In this document: positions 17,437-25,923 of the stretch, piece by piece
How positions within the stretch are numbered: position 1 is the stretch's first letter
How the letters are laid out: the number at the start of each line of letters is the position of its first letter
Assembly (NCBI RefSeq): GCF_034044635.1
Contig: NZ_JAXCLX010000003.1
Coordinates: 62,001-126,000, forward strand
Direction of reading: 5' to 3'
Length of the DNA stretch: 64,000 nucleotides
Origin: Dongia rigui
GTDB taxonomy: Bacteria > Pseudomonadota > Alphaproteobacteria > Dongiales > Dongiaceae
Notes under the pieces: model-generated
What the model was told of the DNA's origin: nothing
Databases searched by the model: none
The model's input: only the letters and a program-made list of their open reading frames with translations
Program-made: the position numbers and the translations under genes

Positions 17437-18223
17437 ATTGGCCACGCAGGCGCCGGATCTGGCGGAGGGCCGCCTCGATCTTCAGGTCCAGCAGGCGCCG
17501 CCCCCATTCCGCCTTGGCATGATCGGGACGGCCGGCCATTTCGGGCCAGGTGGTTGCGGCCGTCAGAAGCTCCCGGCGCACGGCGCTGGGGTCGATTGCC
17601 AGCAGCTCGGACGTCTCCCGGATGCCGGCATGGACGCCGATATCGGCCTCGGTTTGGCCAGCAGCGCGGAGCCAATCGACCTGGCCGTTGGCCGCATAGT
17701 AATCCGTCACCGCAATGACATGGATGCCGGCTGTGGCGAATTCCGCCCCGAGCTTGGCCGCCACGGCTTCCTGCGGGGCCTGGTTGGGGCCGGAATCGCC
17801 GATCAGCAGCACCGTCTTGAAGCCGGTCGCGATGAATGACCGGGCGGCCGCTTCCACCACCGCGGCAAAGACCGGTTCCGGCAGGCTGATTGTGCCGGGT
17901 GACTGCATATGCCCTTCCGGCGGATCGATATTGCCTTCGGGCACATAGGCAAGGATCGGCGCCACCAGGGTATGGCCGAGGCGCTTGGCGATCTCACCTG
18001 CGGTGTAACGCATGATGATATTGTGCTTGCCGAGCGTCAGCTGCGGGCCATTCTGTTCCGTGCCGCCGGTCGGGATGATGATGGTGTCCCAGCCATGCTG
18101 TTGCAGGGCCGCCACCTCTGGGCTGGTCAATTGTTCAAGTTCGACCGGTGCCGCGGATTGGGCACTGGCCGGCAGGGCGGCCGAGAGCAGCAGCAGAAGC
18201 ACCGCGTTGCGGGCAAAGGTCAT
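17429..18223 (-). CDS. Periplasmic creatininase-family protein
   Basis: This 264-residue protein has a signal peptide (to about residue 22, ASAQ) and a creatininase-family fold: IIPTGGTEQNGPQLTLGKHN near residues 49-68, YVPEGNIDPPEGH, FPGT-like SPGTISLPE, and IGDSGPNQAPQEAV near 141-154. Family enzymes are metal amidohydrolases, but the usual His and Asp ligands appear replaced (Asn58, His67, Asp143), so activity may differ or be lost. The ATG at 18223 overlaps the stop of the membrane hydroxylase gene by 4 bases. It is exported, unlike classic creatininase. Substrate unknown. Confidence 0.75.
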   Translation of the reverse strand: MTFARNAVLLLLLSAALPASAQSAAPVELEQLTSPEVAALQQHGWDTIIIPTGGTEQNGPQLTLGKHNIIMRYTAGEIAKRLGHTLVAPILAYVPEGNIDPPEGHMQSPGTISLPEPVFAAVVEAAARSFIATGFKTVLLIGDSGPNQAPQEAVAAKLGAEFATAGIHVIAVTDYYAANGQVDWLRAAGQTEADIGVHAGIRETSELLAIDPSAVRRELLTAATTWPEMAGRPDHAKAEWGRRLLDLKIEAALRQIRRLRGQSE

Positions 18224-19230
18224 GGCGATTTCGGCGATGAATCCGCCGCGTCCTCGTGACCGAGGCGGCTGATGATGTTTCGGAACGGCCGCCAATACAT
18301 GGCGAGGACGGAATGGAATTTCGGGGCTTCGCCGCTGTCGAGACCTAGCGCAAACGTCTCGCCCCGCCTTGGCACGTAGAGCGTGCCGAAGGCCCAGTCC
18401 CAGATGGCGAAGATGAAGCCCATATTCTTGTCGATATGCCGCTTCTCGCAGGAATGGTGCACCTGGTGCATCCACGGGCTGACAAGGATGTGACTGAGGC
18501 TGCGCGGGTAGGCCATCGGAATATGCGAGTGGCGCAGATTGAATCCGAACAGCAGGAACAGGAAGGTGATGATGTCGACGCCGACCACGGTGTAGATGAC
18601 GGCGGAATGCGACGTGAAGTACTGGAAGAGCGCGATCATGACGCCACTGACGATACCGGTGAGGTTGAGATTGAGGATGATCTCGACCGGATGCATGCGA
18701 TAGGCGGTGAGCGGCGTCATCACCTCGGCGGAATGGTGCACCTTGTGGAACTCCCACAGGACCGGGATGCGATGATGCAGGTAATGAATCCACCACAAGG
18801 CGAAGTCGACCGCCAGCACGGATAGAAGCGTCACCAGCAGATTGGTCGCCATGCCGGGTGCGAGGAGCGGCTGGGCCGGTTCACCGAATAAGGCTACCAG
18901 CAGACGATAGACCGGGCCGCCGACCATCGGCACCAGGATGACGAAGAACGGAATGAAGAGGAAAGACAGAATCCGGTCGACGATGAAGAAGGCATAGTCG
19001 GCCTTCGCCGACGGGTGAAGGAAGACGCGACGCGGAAATAGATAGGCCAGAATCCGGTCGGGCGTGCGCGCCGGGTCGCGCCAGCGCGCCACCACGTAGA
19101 CCACGATGGCACAGGCCAAGGCGGTGGCCAGATAGAGCACGAAGACGCGCTCGCCAGGGTCGGTGAAGTAACGCACCGGCTCAGCGAGCAACGCCTTGAG
19201 TTCAGGCCAGAAATTGCGCCAAATCTCCAT
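18220..19230 (-). CDS. Fatty acid hydroxylase / sterol desaturase superfamily membrane protein
   Basis: This 336-residue inner-membrane protein has about six hydrophobic stretches and the histidine clusters of the di-iron hydroxylase superfamily: WWIHYLHHRIP, FHKVHHSAE, NLRHSHIPMAYP and WMHQVHHSCEKRHIDKN. Proteins of this type hydroxylate or desaturate lipids in the membrane, using oxygen and two iron atoms. The bacterial substrate is not known. Its TGA overlaps the ATG of the exported creatininase-family gene, a coupling worth noting. The ATG at 19230 has no rival upstream. Confidence 0.85.
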   Translation of the reverse strand: MEIWRNFWPELKALLAEPVRYFTDPGERVFVLYLATALACAIVVYVVARWRDPARTPDRILAYLFPRRVFLHPSAKADYAFFIVDRILSFLFIPFFVILVPMVGGPVYRLLVALFGEPAQPLLAPGMATNLLVTLLSVLAVDFALWWIHYLHHRIPVLWEFHKVHHSAEVMTPLTAYRMHPVEIILNLNLTGIVSGVMIALFQYFTSHSAVIYTVVGVDIITFLFLLFGFNLRHSHIPMAYPRSLSHILVSPWMHQVHHSCEKRHIDKNMGFIFAIWDWAFGTLYVPRRGETFALGLDSGEAPKFHSVLAMYWRPFRNIISRLGHEDAADSSPKSP

Positions 19231-19330
19231 CGCCGGAGATTATGGGCGAGTTGGTGAAGAAAGTGCAAACGCCGCATGATCGGCGCTGTGGGGCGAACGG
19301 CCGCACCCGACGGATCCTGGGCGACCGACC

Positions 19331-20272
19331 CTAGGTGACGATTTCGATATGGGTGTCCGTCGTCACCATCGCCTCAACCGACAATGAGATGGTGAGCGTC
19401 GAGCTGGAAATGGCCGTTGTCAGCTCGCCCAATGCGCCATCGCTCTGGGGATTGAGCAGCATATTGAGGGCTTCGCGTTGGCCGGCATCGATTTCCGCCA
19501 GAGCGTCATCCGCCACTTCCTGCAATTGACGGAAGTAGCGATCCTCATCCCCATCGGCGCTCTTGCGGCGAGAGCGGGCCATCTGCGCCGCCTGGGCAAT
19601 GATCCCCTTCGCCTGGACCACGGCACTGCGCGCCTCGCTGGTGAGGGCGTGCAGCGCCTTGAAGGATTGCTCGCGGTCGCTCCCGTCCGCGACGGCGCCG
19701 GTAACCGACGATGCCGTGCCGGCAGCAGGCGGCGCACTTTCCGTATTCCCCTCGCTCGAAGCGGCTTGCACGGCGGCATTGGCGGCACTTGCCGTCGCCT
19801 GCGCAGGCGCCGCATCGCTCGAGGCACTCCCGGCGCCGACTCCCTGGGCCATGCTGCGGGCGGCTGCGCCGATCTCACGCGCCAGGCTCGCCGCTTCGGC
19901 GGCGATACGTCGCAACTGTTTCACGTCACCGGTTGCCGCCAGCATCTGCAATTGCCGGCGCAGGCCCTCCAGCTTGGATTTGGCCTGGCGCATCTTCTCT
20001 GCGGCGATGTCCTTGTTGTCGTCATCCGCCATTTTTTCGAGACGCTTGACGACATCCTGGCGCGGCGCGTTCCTGGCAGCCGAATCCGGCGCCAGCCGCC
20101 AATAGGCCGCAACGGCGCTTTCGTTCTTTTTGAGCGACCAGGTCAGCGGATTGGTGCTGCCCTCGGACGGTTGCTTGTTGCCCTGGGTGGCGGTGGCGCG
20201 CATCGCCTCCGTCGCGGTCAGACGGAGTTGCCCGCGCTGGATGATATTGAAGATGCCGCTACTGACGCCCAT
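19331..20272 (-). CDS. Unrecognised protein with a coiled-coil core and low-complexity linker
   Basis: This 313-residue protein (start ATG at 20272; a GTG at 20287 is also possible) is not one I recognise. It opens MGVSSGIFNIIQRGQLRLTA. It has a charged probable coiled coil around residues 85-145, then an Ala/Ser-rich linker (about 145-200) and a second helical region that includes RSRRKSADGDEDRYFRQL. The C-terminus is short, Ser/Thr/Val-rich and beta-like. No signal peptide or membrane segment is seen. It stands alone between the hydroxylase gene and gatB. The start, with no clear Shine-Dalgarno sequence, is uncertain. Confidence 0.65.
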   Translation of the reverse strand: MGVSSGIFNIIQRGQLRLTATEAMRATATQGNKQPSEGSTNPLTWSLKKNESAVAAYWRLAPDSAARNAPRQDVVKRLEKMADDDNKDIAAEKMRQAKSKLEGLRRQLQMLAATGDVKQLRRIAAEAASLAREIGAAARSMAQGVGAGSASSDAAPAQATASAANAAVQAASSEGNTESAPPAAGTASSVTGAVADGSDREQSFKALHALTSEARSAVVQAKGIIAQAAQMARSRRKSADGDEDRYFRQLQEVADDALAEIDAGQREALNMLLNPQSDGALGELTTAISSSTLTISLSVEAMVTTDTHIEIVT

Positions 20273-20381
20273 CGGCCACACCCGCACTGCGCGTACTTCT
20301 TAGGAGAAGTATCGCACAGGGGGTTGAGGCCCAAAATAGGCAGGATTTACCTAGAGGTGGGCAAAAATTGCCGGGCAGAAA

Positions 20382-21857
20382 CTACCCAGCCAGCTTGGAT
20401 TTCAGCCTTTCATTGAGCATCGCCGGGTTGGCCTTGCCGCCCATGGCACGCATGACCTGACCGACGAAGAAGCCGAACAGCTTGTCCTTGCCGCCGCGGT
20501 ATTCGGCGACCTTGTCGGCATTGGCAGCCATGATCTTGTCGATCTCGGCGTCGATGGCGCCGGTATCGAGTACCTGGCGCAGGCCCTTTTCGTCGACGAT
20601 GGCGGCAGCGGATTTGCCGGTTTCGAACATCTCGGTAAAGACGTCCTTGGCGATGCGGCCCGAGATCGTGTTGTCTTCGATGAGGCCGACGAGTTCACCC
20701 AGCGCCTTGGCGGAGACCGGGCTTTCCGTGATCGACTTGCCGACCGCGTTGAGGCGGCCGAACAATTCAGAGGTCAACCAGTTGGCAGTGAGCTTGGGGT
20801 CATGGCCCTTTGCCGCCAGTTCGTAGAAATCGGCGGATTCCTTTTCCGACACCAGCACGCCAGCATCGTAATCGGATAGGCCCAGATCCTTCACGAAGCG
20901 CGCACGCTTGGCGTCCGGCAGTTCCGGCAAGCCGGCCTTGAGGCTTTCCACCCAGGCGGCGTCCAGCTTCAACGGCAGCAAATCGGGGTCCGGGAAGTAA
21001 CGGTAATCATGCGCCTGCTCCTTCGAGCGCATGGCACGTGTCATGCCTTTGCCCGGATCCCACAGGCGCGTTTCCTGGCGGATGCTGCCACCTTCCTCGA
21101 TCACCTCGATCTGGCGGCGCGCTTCGTGTTCGATGGCGGCAGCGACATAGCGGATCGAGTTCACGTTCTTGATCTCGCAACGCGTGCCCAAGGGACCGCC
21201 GACCTTGCGCACCGAGACGTTGACGTCGCAGCGCATGGAGCCTTCGTCCATGTTGCCGTCGCAGGTGCCCAGATATCGCAGGATCGAGCGCAGCTTCTTC
21301 AAATAGGCTGCGGCTTCCTCCGATGAACGCATGTCGGGTTCCGAGACGATCTCCATCAACGCGACACCGGCGCGATTGAGATCGACATAGGTCTTCGAGG
21401 GATGCTGGTCATGGAGGCTCTTGCCCGCATCCTGCTCAAGATGCAGGCGCGTGATGCCGACTTCGCGATGCTCGCCTTCAGCCAGATCGAGCACGATGGT
21501 GCCCTTGCCGACGATCGGCTGCAGGAACTGGCTGATCTGATAGCCATTCGGCAGATCGGCATAGAAATAGTTCTTGCGGTCGAAAACCGAGGTCAGGTTG
21601 ATCTGTGCCTTGAGGCCAAGGCCGGTCTTCACCGCCTGCTCGACGCAGATCTGGTTGATCACCGGCAGCATGCCGGGGAAGCCGGCATCGACCAGGCTGA
21701 CCTGGGTGTTGGGCTCGGCACCGAAATCGGTGGCAGCCCCTGAGAACAGTTTCGAATGCGACGTCACCTGGGCATGGACTTCGAGGCCGAGTACCACCTC
21801 CCATTTGCCGGTGCGGCCTTCGATCAGGTTCTTCTCGTTGATCATCGTATCCGTCAT
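20382..21857 (-). CDS. gatB: Asp/Glu-tRNA(Asn/Gln) amidotransferase subunit B
   Basis: The 491-residue protein is the tRNA-binding and kinase subunit of the amidotransferase that converts Glu-tRNA(Gln) and Asp-tRNA(Asn) to Gln-tRNA and Asn-tRNA in the cytoplasm. Characteristic motifs include [43 protein letters not shown]-type [13 protein letters not shown], and [13 protein letters not shown]. The C-terminal tail domain ends [18 protein letters not shown]. The ATG at 21857 ([10 protein letters not shown]) fits the family; upstream sequence in frame does not. The gatC, gatA and gatB genes are in order on the minus strand, with 4 bases between gatA and gatB. Confidence 0.96.
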   Translation of the reverse strand: MTDTMINEKNLIEGRTGKWEVVLGLEVHAQVTSHSKLFSGAATDFGAEPNTQVSLVDAGFPGMLPVINQICVEQAVKTGLGLKAQINLTSVFDRKNYFYADLPNGYQISQFLQPIVGKGTIVLDLAEGEHREVGITRLHLEQDAGKSLHDQHPSKTYVDLNRAGVALMEIVSEPDMRSSEEAAAYLKKLRSILRYLGTCDGNMDEGSMRCDVNVSVRKVGGPLGTRCEIKNVNSIRYVAAAIEHEARRQIEVIEEGGSIRQETRLWDPGKGMTRAMRSKEQAHDYRYFPDPDLLPLKLDAAWVESLKAGLPELPDAKRARFVKDLGLSDYDAGVLVSEKESADFYELAAKGHDPKLTANWLTSELFGRLNAVGKSITESPVSAKALGELVGLIEDNTISGRIAKDVFTEMFETGKSAAAIVDEKGLRQVLDTGAIDAEIDKIMAANADKVAEYRGGKDKLFGFFVGQVMRAMGGKANPAMLNERLKSKLAG

Positions 21858-21861
21858 CGTC

Positions 21862-23334
21862 TTACACTCCCGCCGGCAGAGCGGTGAAATGGGCGGCGCG
21901 TTCGAGGACCTGCGCCGAACGCAGCAGGGTCTCCTCGTCAAAGGCACGGCCGATCATCTGCAGGCCCAAGGGCAGGCCTTTGCTGTCGAGGCCGGCCGGC
22001 ACCGAGATACCGGGCAACCCAGCGAGGTTCACGGTCACGGTGAAGACGTCCTGCAGATACATCTGCACCGGGTCGCCCTCATTCTCGTTGAAGCCAAAGG
22101 CCGCCGAGGGGGTCGACGGTGTCAGAATCACGTCGACATCCTTGAAGGCGTCGGTGAAGTCCTTGAGGATCAGCGCACGCACCTTCTGCGCCTGCAGATA
22201 ATAGGCGTCGTAATAGCCGGCGGAGAGCACATAGGTGCCGATGAGGATGCGGCGCTTCACTTCCTTGCCGAAGCCGGCAGCGCGGGTCAGCTCGTACATC
22301 TCGTCAAGGCTGTTGCCCGGCACGCGCAGGCCGAAACGAACGCCGTCATAGCGGGCGAGGTTAGACGAGGCTTCTGCGGGGGCGATGATGTAATAGGTCG
22401 GCAACGCGTATTTGGTGTGCGGCAGCGAGATCTCCTTGATCTCGGCGCCCTGCTCCTTCAGCCATTCGGCACCCTTGGCCCAGAGATCGCTGATCTCCTG
22501 CGACATGCCGTCGACGCGATATTCCTTGGGGATGCCGACGCGCAGGCCCTTGATGTTGCCGGTGAGGCCCTTGCGAAAATCCGGTACGGCCATTTCGACC
22601 GAGGTTGAATCCTTCGGGTCATGCCCGGCCATGGCGCCCAGCATGATGGCGCAGTCTTCGACCGAACGCGCGATCGGCCCCGCCTGATCGAGCGAGGAGG
22701 CAAACGCGACGATGCCCCAGCGCGAGCAACGACCATAGGTCGGCTTGATGCCGACGGTGCCGGTGAGGGCTGCTGGCTGACGGATCGAGCCACCGGTATC
22801 GGTGCCGGTGGCGGCCATGGCGATGCGTGCCGCAACAGCGGCCGAGGACCCACCCGACGAGCCGCCAGGCACCAGATCCGTGCTGTCACCCTGGCGCTTC
22901 CACGGGTTGATGACATTGCCGTAATAGGAGGTCTTGTTGCTGGAGCCCATCGCGAATTCGTCGAGATTGAGCTTGCCCAGCATGACAGCGCCGGCATCGA
23001 AGAGGTTCTTCGTCACCGTCGATTCATAGGTCGGCTTGAAGCCTTCGAGAATGTGCGAGCCGGCCGTCGTCTGGACCCCTTCGGTGCAGAACAGATCCTT
23101 GATGCCGAGCGGAATGCCGTCGAGCGCGCCGATCTTGCCGCCGGCGGCACGACGCTTGTCGGAGGCATCGGCCTGCGCCAGTGCCTTGTCCGGCGTCTCG
23201 GTGATGTAGGCGTTGAGCTTCTTCAGCGCCGCCATCTTCTTGAGATGCGCGTCGGTAAGTTCGCGCGCCGAGAATTTCTTGGCGGCAAGACCATCAAGAG
23301 CGTCAGCGACGGTAAGATGCGTCAAATCGGTCAT
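21862..23334 (-). CDS. gatA: Asp/Glu-tRNA(Asn/Gln) amidotransferase subunit A
   Basis: The 490-residue amidase subunit releases ammonia from glutamine for the GatB reaction. The amidase-signature Ser-cisSer-Lys triad is visible: the lysine in [10 protein letters not shown] and the glycine/serine-rich loop [14 protein letters not shown] followed by [11 protein letters not shown]. The ATG at 23334 is preceded by GAGGAG in the correct position. It lies 11 bases after gatC and 4 before gatB, so the three are one operon. Length is typical. Confidence 0.96.
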   Translation of the reverse strand: MTDLTHLTVADALDGLAAKKFSARELTDAHLKKMAALKKLNAYITETPDKALAQADASDKRRAAGGKIGALDGIPLGIKDLFCTEGVQTTAGSHILEGFKPTYESTVTKNLFDAGAVMLGKLNLDEFAMGSSNKTSYYGNVINPWKRQGDSTDLVPGGSSGGSSAAVAARIAMAATGTDTGGSIRQPAALTGTVGIKPTYGRCSRWGIVAFASSLDQAGPIARSVEDCAIMLGAMAGHDPKDSTSVEMAVPDFRKGLTGNIKGLRVGIPKEYRVDGMSQEISDLWAKGAEWLKEQGAEIKEISLPHTKYALPTYYIIAPAEASSNLARYDGVRFGLRVPGNSLDEMYELTRAAGFGKEVKRRILIGTYVLSAGYYDAYYLQAQKVRALILKDFTDAFKDVDVILTPSTPSAAFGFNENEGDPVQMYLQDVFTVTVNLAGLPGISVPAGLDSKGLPLGLQMIGRAFDEETLLRSAQVLERAAHFTALPAGV

Positions 23335-23345
23335 GGGCTTGCTCC

Positions 23346-23633
23346 TCACTCGACCACTTTGGGGACAGTGAAGAAGCCATGGGCCGGCTCCGGCGCGTTG
23401 GCCAGCACCTTGTTCGGGTCGCCGCCGTCATTGACCACGTCGGCCCGGCGCGGCAGGTCGCGCGCCGCCACACCCGACATGGGCTCGACGCCCTTGGTGT
23501 TCACTTCGTTCAATTGCTCGATCCAGGTCATGATGCCGGAAAGCTCGCTGGCGAGGCCGGGAAGATCGGCCTCGGGCACCCGGATGCGGGCCAGAGTGGC
23601 GATATGGGCGACGGTCTTGCTGTCCAATGACAT
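23346..23633 (-). CDS. gatC: Asp/Glu-tRNA(Asn/Gln) amidotransferase subunit C
   Basis: This 95-residue subunit stabilises the GatA-GatB interface. The family pattern is clear: [12 protein letters not shown] near the start, [23 protein letters not shown] in the middle and a C-terminal [18 protein letters not shown]. It is first in the gatCAB operon. The gene starts with ATG at 23633. Confidence 0.95.
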   Translation of the reverse strand: MSLDSKTVAHIATLARIRVPEADLPGLASELSGIMTWIEQLNEVNTKGVEPMSGVAARDLPRRADVVNDGGDPNKVLANAPEPAHGFFTVPKVVE

Positions 23634-23739
23634 GGCGTGGGATCAGTCCAATCTTTGCGGAAAAAACGGCTAAATCGGGCCGGAAACTAGCATCCGACCC
23701 CAGCCGGGGCAACCATCCCGGCACGGGCGTCCGGTAGCC

Positions 23740-24411
23740 TCATTGGCCGCCGGAAAAATAGCCGACGGCCAGGTGAATGAGGGTGACGAAGCCGAAGGCA
23801 ACGAGCAGGCCGCCGGCGATGCGGTTGAGCCAGATGAAGACGGCTTCCGAAATCATATGCCGGATGAAACCGACACCGACGGCAAGGGTCAGCCACCAGC
23901 CGGCCGACCCGAGGAAGACCCCCAGGATCAGTTCCGGGACATCGGCGAGATTGAGCCGCGACAGGACCGAGGCGCCGGCGAAGATGCCGATGAAGGAGAG
24001 GATGGTCGACGGGTTGGCCAGCGTCAGCACGGTGGTGCGCAGGAAATCGGCGAGCAGGGTCTGCGGCACTTCTTCATCGCTGGCGGCGATGACCGGTCGC
24101 TTCAACCCCAGATGCACACCGAAGGCCACCAGGAACAGACCGCCGCCCAGTTCAAGCCAGCTGCGATAGGCCTCGATCGAACGGGCACCCGAGGTAAGCC
24201 CGAACGCGCCAATGAGCGCCAAGGCGCCGACGGCCGCGAAGATCGTATCCGCCACGGCAGCACCCAACCCGCCGCAAAAGCCCGCAGCGCGGTCCTTTTC
24301 GAGGGTGAGGCGAATGCACAGCATCCCGATCGGCCCGACGGGTGCCGCCACGGCAAAGCCGATGATGATGCCCTTCACGATGAGCGGGATATGCCAGGTC
24401 AGCAGTTCCAT
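23740..24411 (-). CDS. LysE-family amino acid exporter
   Basis: The 223-residue inner-membrane protein has six membrane helices and LysE/RhtB family features: GFAVAAPVGPIGMLCIRLTL near residues 15-34, the GLGAAVADTIFAAVGALAL helix, LANPSTILSFIGIF and a final helix. These pumps export amino acids such as lysine, arginine, threonine or homoserine. The ATG at 24411 follows the Lrp-family regulator stop by 4 bases, so the regulator and exporter form one operon. The start upstream of 24411 would add unrelated residues. The amino acid exported is not known. Confidence 0.88.
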   Translation of the reverse strand: MELLTWHIPLIVKGIIIGFAVAAPVGPIGMLCIRLTLEKDRAAGFCGGLGAAVADTIFAAVGALALIGAFGLTSGARSIEAYRSWLELGGGLFLVAFGVHLGLKRPVIAASDEEVPQTLLADFLRTTVLTLANPSTILSFIGIFAGASVLSRLNLADVPELILGVFLGSAGWWLTLAVGVGFIRHMISEAVFIWLNRIAGGLLVAFGFVTLIHLAVGYFSGGQ

Positions 24412-24415
24412 GAGG

Positions 24416-24895
24416 TCAGCCCATCTCGGCCGGCGCCTGGCTCGGCAAGACACGGCTGTCCTTGGCGCTGGATAGCGCAATGAGGCTCTGCGTGCGGCGG
24501 ATGCCGGCCAGGGTCTTCAGATGCCGATCGAGAAAATGCTCATAGGCTGCGGTCGAGGCAACGCGAACCTTCAGGAGATAGGAGAACTCGCCGGCGACAT
24601 GGTGGCATTCCATGACGGCTGGGACCGCCTGCATCGCGGTGATGAAGGCCAGTTCCTCGGCCCGCCCGGTCACCTCGACCAGGACGATGACCATGAGGTC
24701 CAGCCCCAGCGCATGCGGGTCGATTTCCGCACTGACGCGGCGGATGACCCCCTTGGCGCGCAGGCGCTTCAGGCGGTCGTTGATCGTAGAGGCCGACAGC
24801 CCCACGCGCTCGCCGAGATCGGCATAGGCGAGGGTCGCATCCACCTGCATCATCGCGACGATATTTCGGTCGATCTCGTCCAGCACAGCGATCAT
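24416..24895 (-). CDS. Lrp/AsnC-family transcriptional regulator
   Basis: This 159-residue regulator has an N-terminal helix-turn-helix (LDEIDRNIVAMMQ, then VGLSASTINDRLKRLRAKGVI) and a C-terminal ligand-binding RAM domain (residues 65-150). Lrp-type regulators bind amino acids and control transport and catabolism. It is translated just before the LysE-family exporter, so it probably senses the exported amino acid. An inverted repeat upstream of its start may be its own operator. Start ATG at 24895. Confidence 0.9.
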   Translation of the reverse strand: MIAVLDEIDRNIVAMMQVDATLAYADLGERVGLSASTINDRLKRLRAKGVIRRVSAEIDPHALGLDLMVIVLVEVTGRAEELAFITAMQAVPAVMECHHVAGEFSYLLKVRVASTAAYEHFLDRHLKTLAGIRRTQSLIALSSAKDSRVLPSQAPAEMG

Positions 24896-24914
24896 TCCGA
24901 CGAAAGCTCATAAT

Positions 24915-24933
24915 TTCCGCATAGTATTCGGAA
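24915..24933 (-). promoter_or_regulatory. Candidate Lrp/AsnC operator upstream of the regulator-exporter operon
   Basis: TTCCG (24915-24919) and CGGAA (24929-24933) form an inverted repeat with a 9-base AT-rich spacer, 20 bases upstream of the regulator ATG. This is a plausible binding site for an autoregulating Lrp-type protein and lies in the expected promoter region. Another TTCCG occurs closer to the start (24896-24900). Not tested. Confidence 0.4.
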
Positions 24934-25062
24934 TAATAGCGATGTCAACGCATGCAATTCGACAGGATATGCACTCCTGCCCGATCTGTGCCAAAATCAG
25001 GTCGCCTTTGGGCCCCAGAGCCTAGACCTACGCCGCCCTTTACACCGCCGGGGAGAAACGAC

Positions 25063-25611
25063 GTGACCATGCGCCTCGCACCTGCCTTGCGACAGTTGTC
25101 CTATATTGCCGCGCTGGCGCAGATGCTGGCGGCTGCCCTCTTACCCTTAGCCCCGGCTTTTGCGGAAACGCCGAATGATCTGGAGCAGCCGGCGCCTGAG
25201 GTGCCCGGTGACTTGGCGCCCGGTGACTTGGCGCCCGATGCCGTCGCCGTGACCGACGCCGCGGAGATCAAGAAGAAGCTCAGCGAACTCACCATCTATG
25301 GCCGCTATTACGATGGCGAGGATTGGATCGAGTATCATCTGGCGGACGGGCGGACGGCCTATTTCGAGAAGGGCTGCACCTATCCCGGCAAATGGTGGGT
25401 CGACCAGGGCGAGGTCTGCTACGCCTATCCCAACTATCGGGACGGGGCGCCCAATTGCTTCGTCATGTTCCTGCGGCCCAATGGCGGGATCCAGTTCGTG
25501 GCCTTCGGGGCCGACAAGGCTCCCTATCTCGCCTCCTCCTCGACCAAGACCGCGCCCGGCAATGATGCCCACCTGCAGCTGAACGGCGTCAGTCCCTGCC
25601 TCGGCGTCTAG
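25063..25611 (+). CDS. Secreted protein of unknown function
   Basis: This 182-residue protein (GTG start at 25063, 8 bases after GGGGAG; ATG at 25069 is an alternative) has a signal peptide ending near PAFAETP. It continues with a Pro-rich region holding a GDLAPGDLAPD repeat, then a compact domain: IYGRYYDGEDWIEYHLADG, GKWWVDQGEVCYAY, GAPNCFVMF and SPCLGV, with cysteines in the last 80 residues. The Trp/Tyr-rich pattern suggests a small beta-rich periplasmic domain. I do not recognise the family. The gene diverges from the Lrp-family regulator upstream. Confidence 0.7.
   Translation: MTMRLAPALRQLSYIAALAQMLAAALLPLAPAFAETPNDLEQPAPEVPGDLAPGDLAPDAVAVTDAAEIKKKLSELTIYGRYYDGEDWIEYHLADGRTAYFEKGCTYPGKWWVDQGEVCYAYPNYRDGAPNCFVMFLRPNGGIQFVAFGADKAPYLASSSTKTAPGNDAHLQLNGVSPCLGV
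25205..25234. repeat. 15-bp in-frame tandem duplication
   Basis: CCGGTGACTTGGCGC occurs twice back to back (25205-25219, 25220-25234) without mismatch inside the secreted-protein gene. It encodes the repeated GDLAP units. It resembles the duplications found elsewhere in this window. Confidence 0.85.
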
Positions 25612-25923
25612 ACCGATAAGCTACTGATATACAATATATCTCGATAATCAGTCGGCGCCCCGCGGCGACCGATTCTTGAGCATTTGCGCGTCTTTGGGAC
25701 GCGTGACAGCGCATGCAATTCCACAAAATCCACAAACTGTTCTCAAATAGTGTGCGGTTGCTGAATGTTTATGTTGGTTAACAGAAAGTTAAGATGATAC
25801 TTTTCGTGTTAGGATTTAGGTAATGTGTCGGAGCGGGTATTACAGCCCGTGGATGAGTCACGGGCTATAAGGGGGGTGTGGACCGGGGGCTGCCGGGCCA
25901 CGCCCCTCACTTAACCAGATCGA
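25612..25923. other. 312-base AT-richer intergenic region before the histidine kinase
   Basis: No gene or RNA was recognised. A hairpin AGCCCGTG-GATGAGT-CACGGGCT occupies 25844-25866, about 58 bases before the histidine kinase start, followed by an A/G-rich stretch. The middle (25740-25810) is AT-rich and may hold the kinase promoter, but no clear -35/-10 pair was found. Whether the hairpin is regulatory or a terminator for the upstream gene is undecided. Confidence 0.4.

Noticed and set aside
20291-20315. Hairpin TACTTCT-TAGG-AGAAGTA between gatB and the next gene
   Set aside because: A perfect 7-bp stem exists but no U run follows on either strand, and it could not be assigned as terminator or operator with any confidence.
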